Shown here in pieces: positions 1-4,738 of a DNA stretch of 5,287 nucleotides. The position numbers and the translations under genes were made by a program. The stretch is taken from assembly GCA_025966335.1 (NCBI GenBank), contig JAICRS010000215.1, positions 1 to 5,287 of the forward strand, read 5' to 3'. The notes beneath the pieces were generated by a model, which was given only the letters and a program-made list of their open reading frames with translations, had not been told where the DNA came from and ran no database searches. Origin of the DNA: Nocardioidaceae bacterium. GTDB taxonomy: Bacteria > Actinomycetota > Actinomycetes > Propionibacteriales > Nocardioidaceae. Each line of letters opens with the position of its first letter. Within the stretch, counting starts at the first letter, position 1.

Positions 1-1
1 G

Positions 2-685
2 AACGGTCGGGGGCTGTCGCGCAAACACATCATCACGGCGGCCGAGGGATCCTTGCGCCGGCTCGGTACCGACTACATCGACCTCTACCAGATCCATCGC
101 TGGGATCGCGACACCCCGATCGAGGAGACGCTCGAGGCGCTGCACGACGTGGTGAAGGCCGGCAAGGCCCGCTACATCGGAGCATCGTCGATGTATGCCT
201 GGCAGTTCTCGAAGGCCGTCTACACCGCGGAGCTCAACGGGTGGACCCGGTTCGTCTCGATGCAGGACCACTACAACCTGCTGCACCGCGAGGAGGAGCG
301 CGAGATGCTCCCGCTGTGCCGCGACCAGGGGATCGCCGTACTGCCGTGGAGCCCGCTCGCGCGCGGTCGGCTGACCCGTGACTGGGACGAGGTGACCGAG
401 CGCAGCAGGTCCGACGCGTTCGGCCGCGACCTCTACCAGGGAAGGTCCGACCGCGCGATCGTGGAGCGGGTCGCCGAGATCGCCGCGGAGCGCGGTGTCC
501 CGAGGGCGCAGGTGGCGCTCGCCTGGTTGTTGCGGCAGCCCGGCGATGTCACCGCGCCGATCGTCGGGGCCCGCACACCGCAGCACCTCGAGGACGCCGT
601 GGCCGCTACCGGGCTCCCGCTCACCGACGGGGAGATGGAACGGCTCGGCGACCCGTACCTCCCTCAGCGGGTCTCGGGCTTCTGA
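2..685 (+). CDS. Aldo/keto reductase, YajO-like (5'-truncated by window edge)
   Basis: NAD(P)H-dependent oxidoreductase of the aldo/keto reductase superfamily (TIM barrel, cytosolic), which reduces aldehydes or ketones. The open frame extends left to base 2 with no stop; 227 residues are visible, and roughly the first 90-110 of a usual ~320-350 residue protein are missing. The missing part should carry the catalytic Asp, Tyr and Lys. Visible landmarks are YIDLYQIH (residues 25-32, with His32 as the tetrad histidine), RYIGASS (57-63), FVSMQDHYNL (84-93), the cofactor-loop segment PWSPLARGRLTR (115-126) and the late cofactor-binding stretch IVGARTPQHL (187-196). From memory, this series and the ending Y-x-P...GF closely resemble E. 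coli YajO, so I call the subfamily YajO-like; the substrate cannot be told. The TGA stop lies inside the convergent MerR-type gene. An internal TTG at 53 is not the start, because typical family sequence (NGRGLSRKHIITAA) precedes it. Confidence 0.93.
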   Translation, partial: NGRGLSRKHIITAAEGSLRRLGTDYIDLYQIHRWDRDTPIEETLEALHDVVKAGKARYIGASSMYAWQFSKAVYTAELNGWTRFVSMQDHYNLLHREEEREMLPLCRDQGIAVLPWSPLARGRLTRDWDEVTERSRSDAFGRDLYQGRSDRAIVERVAEIAAERGVPRAQVALAWLLRQPGDVTAPIVGARTPQHLEDAVAATGLPLTDGEMERLGDPYLPQRVSGF

Positions 686-996
686 CGCGGTCGCCGGTGC
701 GGTCCGCGGTCGGTCAGGGCGTCGATCCGGTCCTGCAGCTCGGCGTTGGCACCTTCGAGCTCAAGGACCCGCGCGACACCGGCGAGGTTCAGCCCGTCGG
801 CCAGCAGGGTGGCGATCCGACGAAGGCGTTCCACGTCGTCCTCGCTGTACCGGCGGGTGCCACCATCCGTGCGGTCGGGTGTGACGAGGCCTTGTCGTTC
901 GTAGGCGCGGAGGTTCTGCACGCCCGTGCCGACCAGCTCGGCGGTCACCGAGATGCCGTAGACGCCGAGCGAGGTGTCGCGTTCCTGTGCTGTCAA
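664..996 (-). CDS. HspR-like MerR-family transcriptional regulator
   Basis: Small DNA-binding regulator of 110 residues. Residues 13-33 (YGISVTAELVGTGVQNLRAY) form the MerR helix-turn-helix, RQGLVTPDRTDGGTRRYS (34-51) the wing, and 52-80 the second helical unit. LNLAGVARVLELE (69-81) leads into a short dimerisation helix with ELQDRIDAL (86-94). The VYGISVTAELVG opening and the NLAG...ELE helix are typical of actinobacterial HspR and related heat-shock repressors. There is no C-terminal effector domain and no Cys cluster, which fits an HspR-type role rather than metal sensing. The start is a TTG with a weak purine-rich SD (AGGCAG) upstream; an in-frame TGA at 1017-1019 rules out a longer protein. 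It is divergent from an Hsp20 gene, so I infer that it controls that gene and itself. The basic tail (RGPHRRPRQKPETR) is encoded by the region overlapping or next to the aldo/keto reductase 3' end. Confidence 0.85.
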   Translation of the reverse strand: MTAQERDTSLGVYGISVTAELVGTGVQNLRAYERQGLVTPDRTDGGTRRYSEDDVERLRRIATLLADGLNLAGVARVLELEGANAELQDRIDALTDRGPHRRPRQKPETR

Positions 997-1025
997 CGTC
1001 GCCTGCCTGTTCCGTCATCGGGGGC

Positions 1026-1056
1026 TTGCGTTTCCACTATAGCGGTGCTATATAAA
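1026..1056 (+). promoter_or_regulatory. Predicted hsp20 promoter with 19-bp spacer
   Basis: The hexamers TTGCGT (1026-1031) and TATAAA (1051-1056) are separated by 19 bp, the long spacer typical of promoters controlled by MerR-family proteins. An overlapping alternative -10, TATATA at 1049-1054, would give a normal 17-bp spacer. The patch is clearly AT-richer than its surroundings. Predicted transcription starts near 1062-1063, giving an hsp20 leader of about 70 nt. On the opposite strand, TATAGT (1036-1041) could be the -10 of the MerR-type gene, with no convincing -35, so the two promoters would overlap. This is prediction from motif match only. Confidence 0.5.
1038..1052. promoter_or_regulatory. 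Perfect dyad, candidate operator of the HspR-like regulator
   Basis: TATAGC (1038-1043), a 3-nt centre GGT, then GCTATA (1047-1052) form a perfect 6+6 inverted repeat. It lies between the candidate -35 and -10 of hsp20 and also overlaps the candidate -10 of the divergent regulator gene. That is where MerR-family dimers bind. It does not resemble the HAIR element (CTTGAGT-N7-ACTCAAG) of classical HspR. Operator function is inferred from position and symmetry. Confidence 0.5.
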
Positions 1057-1119
1057 ACCTGTGCTTGCTGATACAGATCAGCGGAGACGGCTCAACGAAG
1101 ATGCTCACGAGGTAACGAT

Positions 1120-1125
1120 GGAGGT
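1120..1125 (+). promoter_or_regulatory. Shine-Dalgarno deciding the hsp20 start
   Basis: GGAGGT lies 7 nt before the ATG at 1133, the best SD/start pair in the leader. It supports this start over the in-frame ATG at 1118, which has a closer GAGGT (1109-1113, spacing 4 nt), and over the in-frame GTG at 1061. Confidence 0.7.
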
Positions 1126-1132
1126 GGTAACG

Positions 1133-1558
1133 ATGCTGATGCGCACCGATCCCTTCCGAGAGGTCGATCGACTCGCCCAGCAGATTCTTGGTACGTCGAC
1201 CCGTCCGGCTGTCATGCCGATGGACGCATGGCGTGACGGGGACCAGTTCGTCGTCGAGTTCGACATCCCCGGCATCGACCCGGACCGGCTGGACCTCGAC
1301 GTCGAGCGCAACGTGCTGACGGTCAAGGCGGAGCGTCCGGGCCGCGACGAGGACGCCGAGACCCTGGCCGCCGAGCGCCCGCGCGGAGTGTTCAGCCGGC
1401 AGCTGGTGCTGGGAGACAACCTGGACCTCGACCGGATCGACGCCAACTACGAGGCCGGTGTACTGAGGCTGCGCATCCCGGTCGCCGAACGCGCGAAGCC
1501 GCGGAAGATCCAGGTCGCCCAGTCCGACAAGGACAAGCAGAAGGCTCTCGCCTCCTGA
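1133..1558 (+). CDS. Hsp20/alpha-crystallin family small heat-shock protein
   Basis: ATP-independent holdase chaperone that binds unfolding proteins in large oligomers in the cytosol. From ATG 1133 it has 141 residues, the normal size for bacterial Hsp20. The short N-terminal arm is MLMRTDPFREVDRLAQQILG. The alpha-crystallin domain (about 30-128) starts at MDAWRDGDQFVVEFDIPGI and has the strand NVLTVKAERP (60-69) and the signature ANYEAGVLRLRIP (104-116). An I-x-V motif (KIQV, I126-V128) that would dock in the neighbouring subunit is present, followed by a Lys-rich charged tail. The second residue pair allows ATG 1139 as an alternative start. It is divergent from the HspR-like regulator, whose operator candidate lies in its promoter, so heat or stress induction is expected. 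It is followed after 14 nt by a small ORF that probably shares the transcript. Confidence 0.95.
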   Translation: MLMRTDPFREVDRLAQQILGTSTRPAVMPMDAWRDGDQFVVEFDIPGIDPDRLDLDVERNVLTVKAERPGRDEDAETLAAERPRGVFSRQLVLGDNLDLDRIDANYEAGVLRLRIPVAERAKPRKIQVAQSDKDKQKALAS

Positions 1559-1572
1559 TCCAGGGTTCGTCG

Positions 1573-1848
1573 ATGAACACCACGACGACCGAACCCGAGT
1601 TCGTCGATCTGCTCTGCGCCGACGACGACTGGGTGCGCCAGGAGTTCGAGGAGCTCGTCGCTTCCGGCTGGGGGTCCGAGCAGCCGCCCTCGCGTCACAT
1701 CGCGGAAAGGAGGCGGAGACCGAGCGGACGCGGGGACATGGTCGAATCCTCACGGCTGCCACGCCTCGTGGCGTGGCAGCAGGGGCTCCCGGCCAGGGCG
1801 CGGCAACGTTCGCCCCCGGTCCGGAGCCGGGCCAGGCCCGGCGGCTGA
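1573..1848 (+). CDS. Small hypothetical protein behind hsp20; C-terminal half doubtful
   Basis: 91 codons, ATG 1573, preceded by AGGG at 1562-1565 with 7-nt spacing; starts 14 nt after the hsp20 stop. Residues 1-36 (MNTTTTEPEFVDLLCADDDW, then VRQEFEELVASGWGSE) use strongly G/C-ending codons and look like a real acidic helical domain. Similar short F-V-D-L-x-C-A-D...W-x-x-x-E-F proteins occur in actinobacteria as far as I remember, function unknown to me. After about residue 40 the character changes: it becomes Arg/Pro-rich, with codons such as AGG, AGA, TCA, CCA and CAA that are uncommon in the neighbouring genes, and it contains two perfect hairpins. Either the native tail is low-complexity, or the gene suffered a frameshift and the tail is read-through of a non-coding 3' region. 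No signal peptide or membrane segment is seen. It overlaps nothing on the same strand and ends 12 nt before the phosphoesterase, in the same frame. Confidence 0.55.
   Translation: MNTTTTEPEFVDLLCADDDWVRQEFEELVASGWGSEQPPSRHIAERRRRPSGRGDMVESSRLPRLVAWQQGLPARARQRSPPVRSRARPGG
1755..1780 (+). terminator. Perfect 11-bp hairpin, candidate terminator of hsp20 transcript
   Basis: GCTGCCACGCC (1755-1765), a TCGT loop, then GGCGTGGCAGC (1770-1780) pair without mismatch. No T-run follows, which is common for actinobacterial hairpin terminators but leaves the function open. It lies inside the doubtful tail of the small ORF and about 80 bp before the phosphoesterase start, so it could instead be a 26-bp palindromic protein-binding site. 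Confidence 0.45.
1826..1842 (+). repeat. GC-rich 17-bp palindrome just before the phosphoesterase
   Basis: GCCGGGCC-A-GGCCCGGC is a perfect palindrome around base 1834. It can fold as a 6-bp stem with a CCAGG loop. Its left arm GCCGGG (1826-1831) can alternatively pair with CCCGGT at 1815-1820, allowing a G-T pair, so two exclusive hairpins are possible. It ends 18 bp before ATG 1861. It may be a second terminator element for the upstream transcript; GC-rich sequence makes such palindromes less surprising. Confidence 0.35.
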
Positions 1849-1860
1849 CACGATAGGGGG

Positions 1861-2610
1861 ATGGGCGCCCTCTACGTGGTCAGCGACATCCACGGCTACC
1901 TCGACGACCTGGTGTCCGGCCTGCGCGACGCCGGCCTGGTCGACGAGAACCGCGCCTGGTCCGGCGGCGACGCCCAGCTGTGGATCCTGGGTGACCTGAT
2001 GGACCGCGGCCCGAACGGGATCGGCGTGCTCGACTTCGTGCGCGCGCTGCAGGCGGAGGCGCCGGCCCAGGTGCACATGCTGCTCGGCAACCACGAGGCG
2101 CTCGCCGTCGGGATGAAGCGGTTCCCCGGCAGCCGGTTCGCCGAGAGCTGGCAGATCAACGGCGGCCGGGCCGACGACCAGGACGCGCTCACCGACGACC
2201 ACCTGGCCTGGCTCAGCTCGCTGCCGGCGGTGGCCAAGATCGGGGACTACCTGTTCCTGCACTCCGACACCACCGACTACCTGCGCTGGGGCGACTCGGT
2301 CGAGGAGATCAACGCCGGGATCCGGGCCGCGATGACCTCCGACGACGTCGACGCGCACTGGGACGTGTGGGCCGGGCTGACCAGCAGGTACCGGTTCGCC
2401 CGTCTCGACGGACCGGAGGCGGCGCGCGAGCTGCTCGAGCAGCTCGGCGCCTCCGGCATCGTGCACGGCCACAGCATCATCGCGTCGCTGATCGACTGCC
2501 CGTCCTCCGAGGTCGACGGGCCGGTGCTCTACGCCGACAACCAGGTGCTGGCGATCGACGGTGGCCGGTACGACGGGGGCCCGCTCCTCGTCGTGCAGCT
2601 GGAGGACTGA
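1861..2610 (+). CDS. Calcineurin-like metallophosphoesterase (PPP-type phosphatase)
   Basis: Cytosolic dimetal phosphoesterase of 249 residues. The metal-binding motifs of the calcineurin-like/PPP fold appear in order: SDIHG (8-12; D9, H11), GDLMDRG (44-50; D45 and D48-R49), GNHE (76-79; N77-H78 acid pair), a histidine in LFLHSD (131-136; H134) and HGHS (202-205). GD-x-x-DRG plus GNHE is the signature of PPP-type protein phosphatases and of the symmetrical Ap4A hydrolase-like branch, so the substrate may be a phosphoprotein or a nucleotide; the sequence does not decide. There is no signal peptide or membrane segment. The start is ATG 1861, giving MGALYVVSDIHG with the first beta strand at once. 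The only SD-like bases (AGGGGG) touch the ATG, too close for a normal SD; a CACGAT -10-like element (1849-1854) would make the mRNA leaderless, weak evidence. It converges on the permease with a strong terminator between. Confidence 0.9.
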   Translation: MGALYVVSDIHGYLDDLVSGLRDAGLVDENRAWSGGDAQLWILGDLMDRGPNGIGVLDFVRALQAEAPAQVHMLLGNHEALAVGMKRFPGSRFAESWQINGGRADDQDALTDDHLAWLSSLPAVAKIGDYLFLHSDTTDYLRWGDSVEEINAGIRAAMTSDDVDAHWDVWAGLTSRYRFARLDGPEAARELLEQLGASGIVHGHSIIASLIDCPSSEVDGPVLYADNQVLAIDGGRYDGGPLLVVQLED

Positions 2611-2629
2611 ACCGCCCGACGGCCCCACC

Positions 2630-2671
2630 TGTCAGACGCTGGCGCGGCTATAGCCGCCCTAGCGTCTGACA
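2630..2671. terminator. Bidirectional terminator hairpin between convergent genes
   Basis: TGTCAGACGCT (2630-2640) pairs perfectly with AGCGTCTGACA (2661-2671). Between them lies a second self-complementary block, GCGGCTATAGCCGC (2644-2657). One G-T pair, one G-C pair and a single C-C mismatch join the two, so the element folds as one nearly continuous stem with a TATA loop. It starts 20 nt after the phosphoesterase stop, and the permease stop codon (2659-2661) is inside it, so it should serve both convergent genes. There is no T-tract on either strand. Confidence 0.8.
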
Positions 2672-3918
2672 ACTCGGCGTCGGACGAGAGCGCGGCCGAC
2701 GAGGCCGATCGCGAGCACGACGAGCGCGGTGAGCACCGACCCGACCGGCAGGGTGAACGCGAGCACCGTGCAGCCGACGACGCCCAGCACGTTGACTGCA
2801 CGCGGCCACCGTCGGTCCGAGGCCGGCTGGGTGAAGGCCGACGCGTTCGCGATCGCATAGTAGGTCAGCACTCCGAAGGACGAGAAGCCGATCACCCCGC
2901 GCAGGTCACTGGTCAGCACGAGCGCGCAGACCACGACGGCGACGGCCAGCTCGGCGTGGTGCGGCACCTGGTAGCGCTGGTGGACGGCGGCCAGCCAGCG
3001 GGGGAGGTCGCCGTTGCGGCCCATCGCCAGACTGGTCCGCCCGATCCCGGCGATGAGCACGATCAGCGTGCCGAGGCTGGCCAGCGCCGCGCCGACCCGG
3101 ACCACCGACCCGAGGTTGTCGAGGCCGACCGCTTCGACCGTCACGGTCAGCGGTGCAGTCGAATCGGCGAGCCGGTCCGCACCGGCGGCGAGCAGGGCGG
3201 TGGTGCCGACGGCCAGGTAGAGCACGAAGACGATGCCGAGGGCGATCGGGATCGCCCGCGGGATGGTCCGTTCCGGCTCGCGGACCTCCTCGCCGAGGGT
3301 CGCGATCCGGGCGTACCCGGCGAACGCGAAGAACAACAGCCCGCCGGCCTGGAGCACACCGTAGACGCCGTGCCCGTCACCGTCCCACCAGCCGTCGAGG
3401 TTCCCGGTCTCCAGCGACCCGCTGCTCAGGACCGCGACGACCAGGCCCACCAGGATGAGCAGGGTCAGCCCGACGAGGATGCGGGTGACCAGGGCGGTCT
3501 TGCCGATCCCGCGGTAGTTCGCGGCGGTGAGGAGGAGGACCGCGGCCACACCGACCAGCCGTTGCAGCCAGGTCGGCCCGGGCGCGGCGTACGCGGCGAA
3601 GGTCAACGCCATCGCCGCGCACGAGGCGAGCTTGCCGACCACGAAGCCCCAGCCGGCGACGAATCCCCACCACTCGCCGAGCCGTTCGCGGCCGTAGGTG
3701 TAGGTGCCGCCGGAGGTCGGGTAGACCGCGGCGAGCTGGGCGGAGGCGACCGCGTTGCAGTAGGCGATCACGCCGGCAATGACGAGCCCGACCAGCAGGC
3801 CGGAACCGGCGGCAACGGCCGCGGGGCCGAACGCGGAGAAGACCCCGGCGCCGACCATGGCGCCGAGGCCGATCACCACTGCGTCGGCGGTGCCGAGCCT
3901 CCGCGCGAGCTCGGGCAC
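2659..3918 (-). CDS. APC-family amino-acid/polyamine permease
   Basis: Integral inner-membrane secondary transporter of the amino acid-polyamine-organocation family, 419 residues, with about 12 hydrophobic helices as usual for the fold. TM1 carries the unwound-helix signature GLGAMVGAGVF (17-27). TM2 (about 40-64) ends at the conserved loop AAVYPTSGGTYTYGRERLG (63-81). TM3 follows (85-110). TM6 is LLFFAFAGYARIATLGEEV (194-212), with the cytosolic EVREPERTIPRAI stretch (211-223) typical of CAT/YhdG-like members. TM10 is at about 341-362 (FSSFGVLTYYAIANASAF). The substrate cannot be read from these motifs; a neutral or cationic amino acid is only a guess. The start is GTG 3918, just 2 nt after the lexA stop and without a visible SD, so translation is probably coupled to lexA. 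The stop codon is inside the terminator hairpin and the basic C-terminus (RRRVVRR) is partly encoded by its stem. Confidence 0.92.
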   Translation of the reverse strand: MPELARRLGTADAVVIGLGAMVGAGVFSAFGPAAVAAGSGLLVGLVIAGVIAYCNAVASAQLAAVYPTSGGTYTYGRERLGEWWGFVAGWGFVVGKLASCAAMALTFAAYAAPGPTWLQRLVGVAAVLLLTAANYRGIGKTALVTRILVGLTLLILVGLVVAVLSSGSLETGNLDGWWDGDGHGVYGVLQAGGLLFFAFAGYARIATLGEEVREPERTIPRAIPIALGIVFVLYLAVGTTALLAAGADRLADSTAPLTVTVEAVGLDNLGSVVRVGAALASLGTLIVLIAGIGRTSLAMGRNGDLPRWLAAVHQRYQVPHHAELAVAVVVCALVLTSDLRGVIGFSSFGVLTYYAIANASAFTQPASDRRWPRAVNVLGVVGCTVLAFTLPVGSVLTALVVLAIGLVGRALVRRRVVRR

Positions 3919-3920
3919 TG

Positions 3921-4625
3921 CTACATGCGGCGCAGGACCGCGGTGACCTTGCCGAGGATCGTGGCGTGGGTGCCGTCGATCGGGTCGTACTGCTCGTTGT
4001 GCGGCAGCAGCCAGACCTGGCCGTCCTTGCGCTGGAACGTCTTGACCGTGGCCTCACCGTCGAGCATGGCGGCGACGATCTCGCCGTTCTCGGCGTTGGG
4101 CTGCTGGCGGACCACCACGTAGTCCCCGTTGCAGATCGCGGCGTCGATCATCGAGTCACCGGCGACCTCGAGCAGGAACAGGGTGCCCTCACCGACCAGC
4201 GTCTTGGGCAGCGGGAAGATCTCCTCGACCCGCTCCTCGGCGAGGATCGGCCCACCGGCGGCGATCCGGCCGACCATCGGGACGTAGGTCGCCGCGGGCA
4301 TTGCGTCGCCGATCCCGGTCTCGTCGACGACGGCCTCGTCGGGGCTGAACACCTGGAGGGCACGGGGGCGGTTCGGGTCGCGCTTGAGGAACCCCTTCTC
4401 CTCGAGCGTGCGGAGCTGGTGGGCGACGGAGGACGAGCTGGTGAGCCCGACCTTCTCGCCGATCTCGCGCATGCTCGGCGGGTATCCCCGGTGCTCGATG
4501 GAGTCACGGATCACGTTGAGCACCCGCTGCTGGCGCGGGGTCAGACCGGTCGCGTCGGGAGGACCGTCGGGAAGCTCGGCGACCTTGCCTGCCTTGCCCG
4601 TGCGGGTGCCTTTGCCTGCTGCCAT
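3921..4625 (-). CDS. lexA: LexA, SOS-response repressor and self-cleaving S24 protease
   Basis: Master repressor of the SOS DNA-damage regulon; it binds SOS boxes as a dimer and cleaves itself when activated RecA filaments form. From ATG 4625 it has 234 residues. There is a short Lys/Gly-rich leader (1-25), then the winged helix-turn-helix (about 27-90) with TPRQQRVLNVIRDSIEHRGY, PPSMREIGEKVGLTSSSSVA and a wing ending RDPNRPRAL. The Ala-Gly cleavage site is in VGRIAAGGPILAEE (A123-G124). The Ser/Lys dyad is S158 in VAGDSMIDAAI and K195 in GEATVKTFQRK. All key residues are present, so it should be functional. I chose ATG 4625 because GAGAGGGA (4632-4639) is well spaced upstream; an in-frame TTG at 4700 would lie inside the SOS box and upstream of the predicted transcription start. 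It is followed after 2 nt by the permease. Confidence 0.97.
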   Translation of the reverse strand: MAAGKGTRTGKAGKVAELPDGPPDATGLTPRQQRVLNVIRDSIEHRGYPPSMREIGEKVGLTSSSSVAHQLRTLEEKGFLKRDPNRPRALQVFSPDEAVVDETGIGDAMPAATYVPMVGRIAAGGPILAEERVEEIFPLPKTLVGEGTLFLLEVAGDSMIDAAICNGDYVVVRQQPNAENGEIVAAMLDGEATVKTFQRKDGQVWLLPHNEQYDPIDGTHATILGKVTAVLRRM

Positions 4626-4631
4626 CGCCGT

Positions 4632-4639
4632 TCCCTCTC
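4632..4639 (-). promoter_or_regulatory. lexA: Shine-Dalgarno deciding the lexA start
   Basis: On the minus strand GAGAGGGA ends 6 nt before ATG 4625, with its AGGG core 7 nt away. This selects the 234-residue LexA rather than the 259-residue form from TTG 4700. Confidence 0.7.
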
Positions 4640-4671
4640 GCTGTTCCTGCGCCGTTCTGCCCGTTGGTGAC

Positions 4672-4700
4672 AAGGTAGACCGATCCACCGACGTGTTCAA
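4672..4700 (-). promoter_or_regulatory. lexA: Predicted lexA promoter
   Basis: On the minus strand TTGAAC (4700-4695) and TACCTT (4677-4672) are 17 bp apart, a good vegetative-type promoter for an actinobacterium. Transcription would start near 4665, leaving a leader of about 40 nt. The -35 hexamer overlaps the SOS box, as expected for autorepression. Prediction by motif only. Confidence 0.6.
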
Positions 4701-4712
4701 ACATCTGTTCGA
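4697..4712. promoter_or_regulatory. SOS box (LexA operator)
   Basis: TCAAAC-ATCT-GTTCGA matches the actinobacterial SOS box TCGAAC-N4-GTTCGA at 11 of 12 defined positions; read on the minus strand it is TCGAAC-AGAT-GTTTGA. It overlaps the lexA -35 and lies 27 bp upstream of the ATG of the divergent SDR gene, in the -35 region of its predicted promoter. LexA binding here is established for the family; control of the SDR is inferred. Confidence 0.88.
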
Positions 4713-4725
4713 ACGGGCGTGTCGG

Positions 4726-4731
4726 TAGGTT
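4726..4731 (+). promoter_or_regulatory. Predicted -10 element of the SDR gene (leaderless mRNA)
   Basis: TAGGTT fits the actinobacterial TANNNT -10 element and lies 7 nt before ATG 4739, so transcription should start at or within a base of the A of the ATG. No separate SD is present. No clear -35 is seen; that position is taken by the SOS box. Confidence 0.5.
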
Positions 4732-4738
4732 CTGTCCT

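Noticed and set aside
1061..1132. Longer Hsp20 form from GTG 1061
   Set aside because: The extra residues do not resemble Hsp20, GTG lies at about the predicted transcription start, and ATG 1133 has a strong, well-spaced GGAGGT.
997..1132. Classical HAIR operator (CTTGAGT-N7-ACTCAAG) for HspR
   Set aside because: Two CTTG copies are present, but no matching CAAG half at the right distance.
1565..1608. 10-bp direct repeat GTTCGTCGAT at 1565 and 1599
   Set aside because: The second copy encodes F-V-D in the small ORF with ordinary codons; with two copies only and high GC it is likely chance.
1037..1762. 241-codon open frame on the - strand opposite hsp20
   Set aside because: Low-complexity Arg-rich product covering a clear alpha-crystallin gene; shadow.
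1750..2628. 292-codon open frame on the - strand opposite the phosphoesterase
   Set aside because: Val/Gly/Asp-rich shadow sequence; the + strand has all metal-binding motifs of a metallophosphoesterase.
2956..4122. 388-codon open frame on the + strand opposite the permease and lexA
   Set aside because: Its product is Asp/Gly/Arg-rich low-complexity sequence without a domain; the minus strand encodes clear APC and LexA proteins. It is a GC-bias shadow.
4626..4700. Longer LexA form from TTG 4700
   Set aside because: This start would sit in the SOS box and the -35, upstream of the predicted mRNA start; ATG 4625 has a good SD.
4709..4725. Second SOS box (TCGAAC-GGGC-GTGTCG) next to the first
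   Set aside because: Only the left half fits; the right half matches just two bases of GTTCGA.
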